Numbered from the stretch's first letter, positions 23,120 through 36,372 are shown. The stretch is 64,000 nucleotides of DNA from Agarophyton chilense (GCA_030374765.1 JARGXX010000129.1:186001-250000), one strand, 5' to 3'. The notes: generated by a model not told the origin, from the letters alone. Translations and numbers: made by a program.

Positions 23120-26100
23120 CGCTTAATCAGGAGATCAGTTAGATTACGAGTTTCACATATCCAATATAGTACTGATATTTCACTTGCTTTGAATGTGTCC
23201 CAAGTAGTGCCACTGTACGGCGTTCACAATAGTCTCCTCTTTCGTGTAACGTTGAAATGATGGAGTAAAGTCCATCGGAATCAACGGTTAAAACGAATGG
23301 AAGGTCCGACTTAGAACCGTACACTTCTTTGATGCACGAAGCCAAGAGAGCACTTTGATCGGCGGATAATGCAGCGTCTAGAATCTCAACTCCTATGGCA
23401 CGGAAGGACGCGTGTGCTTGCTTCGAAATCGCCCAGTCAGGCGAATGGTGCACAGCCGCTTCATCTTTCACTGACTGATACATTTTTTATATGTATCCTG
23501 TCTGGCCGTAAGACATTTTCTCATGGCTTGCGTTAGAGAAGTCCAAGAATCTTGGTGGTTTATCGAGGCTGGGAGGATGATCGTAGTATATGAATGGGTT
23601 AAGAGTTTTCAACTCGTTTAGCACTGCGTTATTCAACATTGAATCCGAATCGCAGAGCATTCCCACACGTCGCTGCAAATAACTTGCGGCAAACACTGCT
23701 TGCGGAAGTACTCCATGACCAAGGTAGTTGAGTGCTCCCACCAATCAGAGAAAGGTTGACCTTTAATCAGCTGTGCATAGGTCATTGGACTGTTTTCGGC
23801 GAGCTCGAGTGATATCAAGTTGGTGAAGTGTTCCTATATACTCAGCCATGCTCGCTGAAACCGAGCCATCGGGATGGCAGATGATACGATGTTAGTTGAA
23901 GATGAGATGTGGTTCACAATCAAATTTTCCAACATCAAATTGAGAGGATAACTCTTCATGGCACCAGTTGATGGACTTTTTCGTGCTGGCAAAAAAAATT
24001 TCATTCTCAACTTTGGCGAGCACTAGTTCAATCCGGTTGTTTTTCGTTTGTAGCAAGTAGATTTGATGAAGACCTGGCACTGTGTGGAACTGTTTTTCGA
24101 AAAATCACTTCTCGGTCGTCAGTTGCCAAAGTCTTTCTGACTCCACAAGACCACAAGTGGGAACTATTATCTTCCAAACCACACCTCTCGGCGCCCAACA
24201 CTTTCGAAGAATCATGTAAATATCTTTGTACAGTTTCCAGCTCTAGAGATGGGAACCTTCGATATCGATTGTGGTCAGAGAATACTCGAAGATTACGGCT
24301 ATCGATAGAAACAGACGAATAATGTGGAATTGTGCAGACAAAGAGTCCTTCCGAATCGAGACTTTTTCCCGATTTCGGTTCCCATGAGGCACTAGTCTGT
24401 ACTTCAGCCGAGGTTTCCCTTTTTCTCCATCGCTTTTTACATGAACGAAGTGGTGAGAGGATAGGAGGTTCGCATTACGAGGGAGAGATGATCTTTGCAG
24501 TTCCTCATATAACAACCTTCATAAACTCTTTTTTTCTTTGCGGTAGCTTTGTAAATGATCCACTGCGGGAGAATCTGAAGGCGGGACTCAGACATATGCT
24601 CGTCGCTAAGTACCTCATCGGTCGGACGGAGAATGGTCTATTCAGCACTGTCCGAAGATATTGGGATGTTTAGAGTCACAATAGGTGTTTCTTTAATATC
24701 GTATTCTGGCCGGGGCGGATTTGAAGGCCAACCAATATCCTAGCTAGGATCGTCGACAACCTTGGCCTGGCCTCTCGAGAGGAAGGAGATCCCTCAAAGA
24801 TGAGACGACCAGAGCGTGGATTATTCGTTAAGGATAAAGCTTAGGCTTCCACACTTATCAACGGAAGAATATTCGGGTTTGACGTTTAGTACGACATTGC
24901 CTGCATCGAGGCCTTCTTCAACAGTTTGCTGAGTTTCTTCGTGATCACTTTTCTCTTTCAGGCTGTCTTCCACCAAAATTGAACAAGACAGTGGGCACCG
25001 ATGTCCCCTTTTTGGTCGAGCTCGAACAAAAGTGATGAATTCGGTACCAGCCTCTTATCTTTACAGGCCGCATGGATTGGTGGCCCACGGTGATCATTTC
25101 TTGACGAGAGCAAAAGCGAATGTTATTTGGCTTCTCGAACGTAAGCCAACCTCCATTTTCTTGCTTTCGGGCCCTTTATGAAGTAATAAACCGGAGTTCG
25201 GCGACAACAGTGCGACTCTGGTATGGTACGGGGATTTCGAGTTACTTGAAGCGATTGTATAGCCCTGTGAGCTACTTGTTTCTTGTAAGCTTCGATGAGA
25301 TCTAAAGGAACTGGTTGCTGCCGGAGTCCAAGAATGGAAGGCGTATAACTAAATGCAATTTCGAAGCTATTTAGTTTCTTTCCCCCGTGTCCGATGTACT
25401 GCGGTACGTCGTGCGAGATAGTACATCTTGGAAGTTGTAGTCCGTACTTCGAACGTCCGGTAAATAGTTTGCGTCCTGCAAAATCCGAAGCGCAAACAAC
25501 CGGGCTATAACATTCTTCGCTTCCAAGACGCCAGTTTTATTATGGCGGAGTACGCAGCAAGGCTCGAACGAGATTGAACGAATCCCAAGTAGCCGGCAGA
25601 AGATGGAGTTCTCGAACTCCGGGTCTGCAGAGACTACTGCTGAGGGCCCGCTCCCGTTGATCTAGTCCCGTTCGAAGGTTGTAACCACGGTCTCTGTGGT
25701 ACAATCACCTCTGGGGTATGCTAATGTCTTGTCTTGGGAGCGTAGTGACGCTCAACCGTAGGGAGCGTGTTGACGCGCTCAACCTTAGAAGGTGGACGTA
25801 GTAAACCTCGATGGTAACAGGGCCCCGTGAAAACCCGCAGGGGCAAACGGCGGGGCAACTAGCCTATACCGTGTAGGTGAACGATGGTAGGCGTCGACGC
25901 GCGGGAAAGGCTGTGTGGTAGTTGAGAAACGATGAACCAAAAGGTATAGTCGTGACCCAAGTGGTGCCTAGTCTTTATCAGATTAGGATGGGGGAGGTGC
26001 AGTTCCCTATATGCGGTGGACTGCACTCTCCAGATCACCCGGGAGGTGCCAGCAAGGCACGGTCTCTGACCTCGTGTCAGAGACCTGTCCAGCACTGGCT

Positions 26101-28447
26101 ACTGTGCCAGGTGGCCACTCCACTACTGTACTAAAATAAATATAATTACAATTACAAGTACTAACAATTACTCAACCAGAAGGTACATGTCAACACTACA
26201 TGTGGCTGACAACACCTAGATGGTAGCTCGCCCCGAGCTGCGTGGTCGATGATCCCTCGCATCCATAACCTACAAGGTCAGTGCATTATATTGACAACCT
26301 CAAAGGTCAGACCTTCTGCCACTATAGGACAGTCTCCATTTCCCTTGATGTCATGAGAGTGGTTGCAGAAAACCCAAAACCCTGATGATAAATCCACCAT
26401 AAGAACTATGAGTGTATTGTCCACCTCAGTGATGAACATAAAGTCAATTTGGACATGATGATTGAACGATATCAGAAGCCATCGGAAAGAAGTCTTCTGG
26501 GACACTAGAGGGCGTTAAGTAGTTTCATATCCAGTTCATTTGTCGAGCGCTACTTGCAGTGCCTGTTTCAAGGCGGGCATGAGCAATCCAGCGAGGCGAC
26601 AAATATTGGCCATATCGTCGAAAGTCAGGTGACTGTGGCCATGGAGCTTGGATGAAAACATCTTTGCAACTTTTCCGTCTGAGAACTTCGCCTTCTAAAC
26701 CCTCTCAAAACTGTTCGAGAAGAATGTTCTATGACACGAAAAGAAGGACCGGATAAATATTTCGTTGACAAGCACAACCAGGAGCCTTGTACAAACGATA
26801 TCTTCCGCATCCTCTACTAGAACAGAAGAGTAGATGGAAAAGTATAGAACCCAATTTGACAAACTACCAACACCTTTCGGGATCAAAAGCAAGTGATCTT
26901 CACCTATTAGGTTGGACTGGTGAATGATCTGGTTATCCAACAACAAGAGACCATTTACATCAACAAAGTAGAATGTGATCCTTGTCTTATTCCCATTTAT
27001 ATCAATTATTGCCAGATCTCAAATAGCAAACACAAGCCGAACGTCGTCAATGTTGAATCCATAACCGTGAAAGAACGGCTCTCGTTTGAGTTCGCGCAGC
27101 TGAAAGGAAAATGACGAAGCAAAGGCCAGTTTCGCGGCGGCTTCCACTCCTTCGGGCTTCCTGGGACAACCGATGTCTATCACGCGGTTTCGGTCTCGGC
27201 CAATGGAAACATTATGTTCGGCTCCATATCCAGCGGCTAAGCCAAATCACCTTTCGAAGGATTGGAGCTTCCCTGAAAGAACCCGTCGTCGCTAACCTTC
27301 TTGCCTTTCATTACGGATGCTTCCAGCTTGCTCATTTTTGTCAGCCAGCTGGGGGACTGGCATTCTTTGTCTCCACGAAGATGAATCGTCGAGCCGGGGT
27401 AGAAGCAGTTCACTTCTGAAGATCTGTTCGGACAGGAAGAAGATCGGTCAGAAGCGTTTCGCGAAGAGCGAGTCTTATTAAAATTGTTGTTGTTGTTCTT
27501 TTTCTTTAATTGAGGGCTGGAATTCGAAGGGTCAGATTCTGTGTCAGCTTTTGAAGCGGGCCGAAAGGGGCTCTTAGACTTAACAGTGCCTTCTGGAGGC
27601 TCTGCTTAAACATCGGCTCCTCCTCATTACGAGTAAGATGGGGATTCTATGCCTTGGTTGACATTGTTAAGGAGCGAAGCACTTTCAAAGAATCATCTAA
27701 GTGGAGGACAGAACGACTTCGGGAAGGAGAAAGAATGGCCCTGATGGGAACATCTTCAACTCTTTCTTCGTCACTTGGAAGCTTGGATATGACATCCCCA
27801 AGAGTGTCTGTGATTCGCTTTCACTTATCACGACTGCCTCTGACAAGTCTCGTAAGGCTGGCAACGCTTTTTTTGTATTGCAAAAGTCCCAAAGCATTCT
27901 TAGAATGTTCGCGCGCAATCGTGAATCTGCGCAAGGACCTTGGTAGGAACAGAAATGGGATCACTCGACATGCTGACTGTCTTCAAACGATGGTCAGCTT
28001 CGCCAATTAACAGCATTACAGCATTACCCACCGTGCTTTCCGGAAGATCAGCGTTGCTCAACAACGTAATGTCATATTCTTCTTTTACCTGAGACGACGA
28101 GGTTCCTCCAGTTTTCATAAGATGTTCCGAAGAAAGGTCCCGAAAGCGAGCACCAAACGTCGGCAGGTTCTCTTGCTTCCGTCGAAGGCAGCTATTGACC
28201 TTTTGGAAAGAATTGATCAGTCGGATAACCATTGCCGTTGGCGGGTTGATTGCAACTAAGTCCACAATTTCCTTGAGTTCCTTAACTTGGTCTTTCTATT
28301 TACAGTTAATTTCTTTTTTGAGCTGAGCTTCTTCGACAACAGACTGCTGAGCAGCAGGTAGGCCACGATCGTCAAGTTTTCGCTCGAGAGTGGCGTAGAC
28401 AGTTTTAGATGAGTTTTCGGTTTCTTTCTCGGCAGTCTTTTTCATTA
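23120..28447 (-). mobile_element. CopB: Ty1/copia retrotransposon relic
   Basis: Read on the minus strand: gag from ATG 28445 (MKKTAEKETENSSKTVYATL) through FGARFRDLSSEHLMKTGG (about 28160-28110) to about 27700; protease and pre-integrase (about 27000-26540, with LHGHSHLTFDDMANICRLAG); integrase (26505-26281 and 25635-25300, with ADPEFEN and RHNKTGVLEAKN); RT (24515-23890, KYRLVPHGNRN); RNase H (23744-23139, ALNYLGHGVLPQAVFAASYL and LTVDSDGLYSIISTLHE). Multiple stops and frameshifts occur. An LTR-like block interrupts the integrase. Terminal LTRs were not recognised at either end. Confidence 0.8.
25641..26280. repeat. LTR-like insertion inside the CopB integrase
   Basis: About 640 bp beginning TGAGGG and ending GGTCA separate two integrase pieces that are adjacent in CopA: the part ending EVVNIMH on the far side and VVSADPEFEN on the near side. 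The block is GC-rich with an AATAAA near 26135, contains no long coding frame, and has TG...CA ends, as a solo LTR should. The flanking pentamers (actgc before, gtgca after) do not match exactly, so the exact ends or the duplication are uncertain. Confidence 0.55.
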
Positions 28448-30130
28448 TATCACCCAATTGGAGATGAAGACGTCAAAGATAGGCGTCTTTACTCACTGAA
28501 AACATCGGTGTATGTAAAGGAGAGTACATGGCTCTATCATACAGTCCTAAAACCATAACTATCGTAGTTGGAGGGGTAGCGTTCTACAGCTGAGCTATCC
28601 GAGAGGACATGCGAAATCAGATAGCGGGACCAAGTGCTCTGTTCGCATTGGAGCAGCCATGTTTCAACTGGCCGCCCCAGAGCTTAGTTTATCTGTCCCG
28701 AGAGCTGCGCGTGGCGTCAGGTGCACAATCTCCTACAGCACTGGGCCACTTTGCTACGTATGGGATGCAGAGCAGTCGAGGTTTCAACAGTGTCATTGGT
28801 GAAGAGTGCAAATGATAAAGTGGTCAATTTATATGTGGCAAGCAAACGCAAAGAAATAAAAAAGTGATGTTATAAAATATAAGATAAATATCCATACCAT
28901 GACGTTAAATTTGGATGTATACATTGAAATTCTTCAACATAATAGTATTTTTTTCGACATTGGCTCGATGAAGACAATTTTCATACTAAATTTAAAGTTC
29001 GTGAGCTTCGAAAAACTTTTTATTGCTTATATGGCACAAGACATCATTTGTTTTTATAATAAACACGGTATGGCTTGTTATTATGTTAACAATCGTATTG
29101 GTGCAACTTCAATTGGCACTAAGGTTTCTTTTAAAAGCTTTAGATTATACAGCGCTACAAGTATATATTACAACATTGAAGAAGGGTACGACGCTTCTAA
29201 AGTGAAGTTTTGACGTAAAGAAAGTTCCCGGGGGGGATGGTCGCTCATAAGTTTGAGAGAAAGAGAAAAGTCGGGGGTGAATATTGCTAAGTTCTACTTG
29301 TGTGTTTGGTCGCAGAAAGAATAGTTACAGTCGTGGAAGACACCAAAACCCACCCCAAAGTAAAGAAAAAAAGAGGCGGAAGGTTGATGGGAAAACATAC
29401 AAAGAATTGGCTAAAGAATGGTTCCATTGCCAAAGTAAGAACAGTGTAGTATAGTGGCGGAACCATGCGGATGAGCGGGAATGGCATATCGAACGGACGG
29501 CGGTGTGAACGAGTCTGTTGATGGCCAACCGCCAACTTGGGACTACCGTCAGCCCGAACGGAGGTGCCCGCGCTGGACACGTGGACAATGGGATGGGGAG
29601 GAAGGCCCCACTGCGGAACAGATCACGTAATAACGGCACGGATACAAGTTGATGAACACTGGTGCAGCTTTAGTAATTGTTTTATTTTTTAAGTTAGACT
29701 AGGGTACGCTTTACAGTATGGCCTGAGCTTCAGGGAATTGGAGTACCCGAGCTCGCCCGCCACCCTTGGCAGTAAACCGTAAGCAAGCCTAGATTTTGGC
29801 CTTCGTCATTTGCTCAAGTCAGCGGCTATTACGAACGGTTCCACTGTTGGTTTCTAAGCCATCTCTTCCCTCCCCACGTTTCTGATTGTGCCTGGTGGCA
29901 GCGACCGCAAATTCTATCTACGCCCAAATGGTGGTTGCGTGCATACGGGTGGTACACTCACACACGAAGTTCAACCTCTTGGTACAATTTTGCTTTTAAG
30001 AACTATATAACATTGACCTTTCCACTGAGAGGAGGAATTTGCAACCGATCGACTTAGAAGGAGTCACAATTTCAAGTCGAGACTAAAAATCGATCGTAAT
30101 TTCGCAACTGTACCGCCTCGCGTACAACCA
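28448..30130. other. Flank of CopB and possible leader of the outer gypsy element
   Basis: 28540-28610 carries a weak tRNA-like D-arm on the minus strand. 28800-29215 is sharply AT-rich with a 104-codon plus frame (28899-29213) of no known family. At 29893-29906 tggtggcagcgacc resembles a gypsy primer-binding site, which would place the end of a 5' LTR just before it, upstream of the gag of GypN. Confidence 0.35.
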
Positions 30131-30359
30131 TGCGGCTATGGCTGACAAAGACCCCACCCCGTCCACTTCTGGTCCCCTGAATGGAGTTTCTTAGGCCGCT
30201 TGGGTTGGCCGCCGCAGCACTCGATGCTCCGCGCAAGCCCGCTCCTGTCTGCTCGAGACTCATCAGGATCTATGACGTACTGGTTCTTCTCAGATTCCTA
30301 CACCACCGTCCGGAAAGAATTCGACTTTCGCTGCGAGCGCTGCGGGCCGTCCCGCATTG

Positions 30360-31690
30360 GACGACTCGTTTGCGCAGCAAATAACGTTTGAAATATGCTC
30401 CGCCCGCTCGCTAGGGGAGGAGCTCGATCCCTATGTGCTCGCGCAGCTCCGCACAAAAATTCGTGTCCGTGTACGGATGGTGGTTGAGAAATACCTAAAC
30501 AAACGAATTCCTGGCTTTTTACGGGAGGATCTCCCGCCGCTCATCAAACCCGTAGCTCAAGAGTTTCTCTACGAATACTAGCCGGAGGTTACCAAACGGT
30601 TCCCAGGGTCCCCTCGTAGCCGTTTTTCTGGCTGCCATCGAACAGCCACCCCATTCCAAATTTATTCCAAGCGGCAAGGATATGACACCCAAACACGCCG
30701 ATAGCAACCGACCGGATACGAGGGACCCGCAGATGGTCCGTCCGGCCGTGTACCTCCTGGAAGTCCCACCCCACGGAAATACGCACGGAAAGTATGACAG
30801 TTCCTCTGAAGATGAGAGGTACTACCGCGGCCGCTGCAGCAAGTGGGGCGAGCTCTCCGACTCAGATCGCAAAAACCGTACATGGAAGAACAGCAGACAC
30901 CGCAAGAGGCACAATTCTTCCGGCTCGGAATGGGACTCCGGACGGACGCTGTCTTCGGATCCCGATTCCGAGGCGGTCAGCGACGTTGATTTCCGAAGTT
31001 CCCCACGTTGCAAATCGGAACGGTGTCGTTTTCATTCCGATAGGCCTGTGCTTACGCGTATGAAGCATTTGAACAAGCTATTCGCCAAGGTGGTGGACTT
31101 TTGTACGTTCCGTAAGCTTAACTATACGGATACATACGATTCCGGCGTGGCTCGGAAGATCCCACGATCCCAGAAGAAGTTTATGTTCAGATGTAAGTAC
31201 ATTCCTTTTCCGGCTCAAACTCAATATCGGTTCTGAATTTTCTCCAGCGGTTTAAAACCGCATGCCACCAAAACGGACTCATCGAAGCGGTAGCACTTTG
31301 CTGCTTCTAGATATTTCTTACCGGTCTGGCAGACGAGCTTGTGCAATCCCAGATCCTAGGGGAGTCCGGCGCTATAGACGTACAGCGCCGTGAGTCCTTC
31401 AACACCTATTCGTAATTAGTCAAGTTTTTGTTGACTACGAACGCGACGGAAGAGATCATCGCCGATGCGTACGCAGAAGGCACCCTTTACAGGCAGTCGC
31501 CGGGTTTAACAGAAATGGAGTATGCCCAGAAGCTGTGGGCCATGGCTCTTCGGTGCGGCAATGTCTTTTCCGACCGGTGTTTGAAGTGCATATTTGTCGA
31601 AAGATTTCTCCTCGCCATCCAGACTAATGTGCGTAATCACCTCACGACGCATCATGCTATCAAATACGACGCACTTGCGCAGTACGCCTA
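30360..31690 (+). pseudogene. GypN gag relic
   Basis: First part (about 30360-30580): LGEELDPYVLAQLRTKIRV and KPVAQEFLYEY, an alpha-helical leader. Second part (30682-31236): a highly charged, Ser/Arg-rich linker leading to FAKVVDFCTFRKLNYTD. Third part (31428-31691): LTEMEYAQKLWAMALRCGN and a helix ending LTTHHAIKYDAL, typical of gypsy capsid C-terminal helices. Stops separate the parts. Assignment rests on position upstream of the protease and on helix pattern. Confidence 0.5.
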
Positions 31691-32449
31691 GTCGTACGGT
31701 TATACCAACCGTGCGTCAAGGCGACAATCCGTGCGGATCGACCAAATCGATACAACCGCTCTGCATTCCACCTAGAGGTTAGTTCTGAGCGTCGAAAGCC
31801 CTTCCGACGAGAAATACACCGATTCAGAAAACAACGAGCACGTGCTCCCCTTTTCCAAATGTGGTTCGATTCTGTCTATGCCGACGATGCTTACATCGTC
31901 TTCTTCATCTCGCAGTACGGTTCCTATACCTTTCGCTATTTCTACGCAACTGTCTGCGTTCCACGCAAAGTCACCCCAACCCGTGCGGAACGTTGGGAAA
32001 TTGTTGCACAGACCGTGTCAGATTCGCCTTTCGCAGGAACCAAATCACTGTCAGATGCTGCCTCCTGAAGTCTGTGCGGCTTTGTCTGCCATTGGAGAGG
32101 CTACCTACATGCAGCGTCGCGACAAGGGGTACAACCGTTATCGGGTCACCTGGTCTGTTCGGCAATACGTCGAGCTCCGGTCTGGAAAATACAGGCCGCA
32201 AGGTACTTACAAATCCGAACGATGGAGCACAAGGAACTCCCTCTGTGTGTTTTGCTAACGAACACGAACCGGATTCGAAAAACGAACAGGAAGGTTTGTA
32301 AAGGCGCATCACCCTTCGGAGACCGAGCGCGTCACACAAGCTGACGGCAAAGATCCAGAATCAGACTCCGATGAGCCGATCCCAGTCTCTATGGTAGACG
32401 AGCACCATTCGGATGATTTTGTCGTACTCTTAAACAGCGCGAACTACAA

Positions 32450-32900
32450 AGTGCACCTTTCCGTTTGTTTGCCTTCTACTGCCATGTGCTCTCCTACGTG
32501 GGTACTAGACACTGGAGCCAGACTGAATCTCATCCACGAACGGCATATCTAACCGCACTGGAAGTCTAAACTAATTCCCCTTTCAGGTCCTGGCATTGCA
32601 GACGCTTTGCGGAAAGGTACTGATATCATTGGCAGTCTACCGTTCCAGGTTCAAGTGAGTGATCTTCGTGGTCAATTACCGTTTCTAGTAACCACCAATC
32701 TGGCCGCCAGCTCCATTCTCGGCACTTCCTTCATCGACCGATACGTGTTTGGGATCCTCCCTCCGAAACGAACGGTTTTCTCGCGGCATTCCCGACGATT
32801 TCTTCTGGCATCTAAATACGGTTTATCTGTACCGGAAAATCAACATACTTCAAAACCTGATACCGCTCGGAAAACTCCCTCGCACAAGTTGCGAGTCGCT
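32450..32900 (+). pseudogene. GypN retropepsin relic
   Basis: WVLDTGARLNLIHERHI (about 32500-32550) contains the protease active-site triad D-T-G. A stop follows, and then LPFLVTTNLAASSILGTSF, matching the flap and the I-L-G-x-x-F closing motif. The protease would process gag-pol. A stop codon between the motif and the rest inactivates it. Confidence 0.65.
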
Positions 32901-33349
32901 CGCCAGGCTGTAATTCCACCGATGTCGGAATTCCGCGATATGGTCACGCCAAAGGCCTCTGAGCTTTCCTTTATTCCGTCCCGTCACTATATGAGTAGGC
33001 AAGAGCTCGCGCTCCTTGCCAAAGGCGTCATCGAACTCCGACCGGATATCCATTTTTACGTTCGGTTTGCCAATTCTTCTGACTGACCGGTTCGCCTTTA
33101 TAAGAACTCCAATATCGGTGTAGCGCTTTCTTCTCCGAATGCGCTTGTTACACTCGAACAGTTGTCTTCATTGTGTGCCGACTCTAAGGAGAGGGGTACC
33201 AATCCCTCGAATACCGGATCGGAAGATACGGCTATAAAGCAACTAAACAGAGACGAAGCCAATATGGAAGACTGGACCTCTAAAGTACAATCGTATTCAG
33301 ACTATATATCTGATCGAGACAGGTCATCGAGCTTCTTCGACCGTTTCAA

Positions 33350-34720
33350 GACATGTGTAATGAAAACCTAGATCGAGTGGCAGCGGCTAAACACTGCATG
33401 GAACTCGACCCATGCACTAAGCCTATATACCAGAGGCCATACCGTGTGGGCCACTCGTGCCGTGAAAAAGAACTAATTGAAGTGGAAAAGCAGCTCAGGT
33501 CGATCGTCATAGAACCGTGTTCGGCAGAGTGGGCCAGCCCAATGGTAATTGCGCAGAAGAAAAATGGCACACTACGCTTTTGCGAAGATTACCGTTTCCT
33601 TAAAGTTGTTACCGTACGGGATACCTACCCACTTCCGAGAATGGATGAGTGCGTCGACTCACTCAAAGATGCACATTTTTTCACTACGTTGGATGCCAAT
33701 GGCGGCTACTGGAAAGCCAAAATCAATGGAGCCGATCGGGATAAGACGACTTTTACATCGCAAATGGGCCTATATCGGTGTATATGAATGCCGTTTTTAA
33801 AGAATTCTCCAGCGACAGAGGTCCTTGGATATCATTCTTTCACGGGTTGAATGGCAGTGCGCCCTGGTGAACCTGGTTGGCGTTATTATAAACCCCCATA
33901 CCGTTAAAGAGCATTACCAACATGTGGAGACTGTTCTCACCTTGTAACAGTCCGCCCGTATCACCCTCCGTTTGGATATGTGTCACTTTTTCAAAAACAC
34001 TGCGAACTACTTGGGTCACGTTATCCGTCCGGGGAAGCTGGAAGGATCCAGCAAGGCATGCGATGCCATCCGTGAGAAGAAGATGCCCACAAACCAGACG
34101 GAGACCCGCTCGTTTCTGGGCCTCTGAAACGTGTTCCGACGGTTCGTTCCTGATTTCGCAGGCATCTAAACGCCGCCTACCTGCCAACTAGAAAAAGAGC
34201 AGCCCTTCGACTTCGGGACATTAATCGATTCGGAATACCAAGCTTTCAATGAGCTCCGACAAAGTGTAATACCCCCACCGATACTGGCTATTCCCCGTGA
34301 AAACTTTCCATACCTCTTAAATACGGATGCCTGCAACCGGCAAGTCGGGTGTACACTACTTCAAAAAAACCAAACGGTGACTTACTACTTGTCGGATATT
34401 GTAGCCGCACGCTCAAAAAAGCAGAACGGGACTACAAAACAACCGAACAGGAGTATCTTGTCATGCTCTTGGCTATCTTCAACTTACGTCTGTATCTAGA
34501 AGCGCAGTGCTTTACTGTTCGCACAGACCATCATTGTCAACGGTGGATACTCAATCTAGCAGACTCATCTAAACGTCTCGTCCAATGCAAACTCCGCCTG
34601 ATAGAATATGAATTTGACATCGTCCACCGTCTGGGTATTAAACATCAAGTGGCTGATGCTCTGTCTCGTATCCGTACGGAAAGCCACGAGACAAGGCCGT
34701 TATACGAAAAGTGCCCTGCC
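33350..34720 (+). pseudogene. GypN reverse transcriptase and RNase H relic
   Basis: RT begins with IYQRPYRVGHSCREKE and WASPMVIAQKKNGTLRF, then VTVRDTYPLPRMDE and HFFTTLDANGGYWKAKI (first catalytic Asp present). After a stop at 33785 the palm continues in changing frames. The place of the YLDD box reads NLVGVII (about 33869-33890), so both catalytic Asp residues are gone. RNase H follows: LLNTDACNRQVGCTL (34315-34360) and TEQEYLVMLLAIFNLRLYLE, then FTVRTDHHCQRWILNL and HQVADALSRI. Typical gypsy order, clearly inactive. Confidence 0.75.
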
Positions 34721-35983
34721 TTACCGTAATGGTAGAATAGGGTCGCCATCCCGAGACGGTTGCAACTGTTTTTATAGACGGCCAGGCCCATACCAATATG
34801 GGAATTGACTGGCCGCAAACCGAACGGAACTCCCCCCTCCTCCTGTCCCCTAACCGGTCTTCCCTGTCTCCTCCGCGAAGACAGATACTAAACCGATCAC
34901 GGTTGAAGAATTCGTGCGAGCTCAAACGCACAACGTTTTCTGCAAAACCGTTCAGAAAGCCATCGGGGATAGTTTCTTCTGCTTCTATATCAACCGTATC
35001 AGTATTTTGGTGCGCTGCTCCTGTCTTGACGGCTTCTGTCTCGACGGCTCCTTGCAAAAGGTTGTCTTCAGTTCTCTCCGATCACGGGTTCTCTTCTTGG
35101 CGCAATACCCACGATTATTGGGTCATCTTGGTGCTACCCAGATATACGAGTCCCTACGGGGGGACTTTATCGACCGCAGGGGGCTAACGACGCTTTCAAA
35201 ACAGTTCAGGAGTGTCACCCCTGTGAGCACATACGGGGTACCTACTATCGGTCGCAGATGTACCTCAAGCTGTTCCCCGCAGGGGGCCCCCTGGATTTTG
35301 TAGCCATGGATATCGTCGGTTCATTCCCGTATCCCTTAACGGCTCCCAGTTCATATTGGTAGTCAACATCCCGGGAACCAGGATATGCCGCGATATACTG
35401 CTTCGGTCCATAACCGCACCGGTCGTCGCCAAAAAGTTTCTCGAACACTGCCAGTGCCAATTACTTGTTAGCCGATAACGATACCCAGTTCTGCTTGATG
35501 TGTTTCGAGTCTTTCTCTACCACTTTCGGGGTCAAACACTAAGGCGTATCACCCGAAAAGAAACTGGCAACCCTAACGGTTTCAAAAGACTCCGGTACAC
35601 CGATTGCTACAGTAAGTCGCAGACCATCACCCGAGCTGGCACGAGTATGTTCAACCGCTCACTCATGCCTATATTTTCAGGTACTCCTCTCGGTTGGAAC
35701 GTCTTCGTTGGACTTGATTCTCACACGGACCCCACCTGGTGTGGTCTTGGATGAACCCAGATTCTCTCTGGATCCGGCAACCCCGGCGCAACAGATAACG
35801 GTACAGAAGAAGCGGTACATATTGAAACTTCTCAAGGCTACCCCCCAGACCGAACGGCGTAAACTAACGAATTCACAACAGCGCTACAAAGCAGATTTTG
35901 ATAAATCTGTATGGTGTACCCTGCATCTGGAACAAGGGGACGAAGTATTCATAAACCACCGCACCTACCGCGCGGATGGTGAG

Positions 35984-36113
35984 TGAGACGCCGGACCATT
36001 ACAGTGCACAGAACCTGCGGCGGCCGCACACACTGTAGGGGAAATAAGTAAAGCACATACCGATTCAGGGCCTCAACCCCGGAGAGTTCAGCGGTTCTCT
36101 CATTTCCATTTCA
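35984..36113 (+). repeat. CopN left LTR (130 bp)
   Basis: Begins TGAGACGCC and ends CCATTTCA. Paired with 45818-45947 by length, end motifs and shared blocks. The terminal CA is intact here but CG in the right copy. Confidence 0.85.
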
Positions 36114-36125
36114 GGTTATGGGCCC
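36114..36125 (+). promoter_or_regulatory. CopN primer-binding site for the initiator-tRNA half
   Basis: ggttatgggccc is the complement of the anticodon region of eukaryotic initiator tRNA-Met (GGGCCCATAACC). Drosophila copia and some relatives prime from this internal site with a tRNA half-molecule rather than the tRNA 3' end. The match is exact over 12 bases and starts immediately after the LTR. Confidence 0.75.
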
Positions 36126-36372
36126 TCATTCGCTATTAGCACCATCAGTTCAAACCCCAACAAACCACCATCGACGCTTCAAACCCAACCGACCGAGAAA
36201 TCCGTTACCTTCACAGATAATAGCTGCAAAACGAACTACAATACATTCAACAACTATACAACCAAGCTGCGACAACAGCCAACGATACACGCATACCAGA
36301 AGAACACAAACCAGACACATTTCTTCAGCAAGAGACCACGCATAACTGCCTACATTATCGTACAACAACTTC

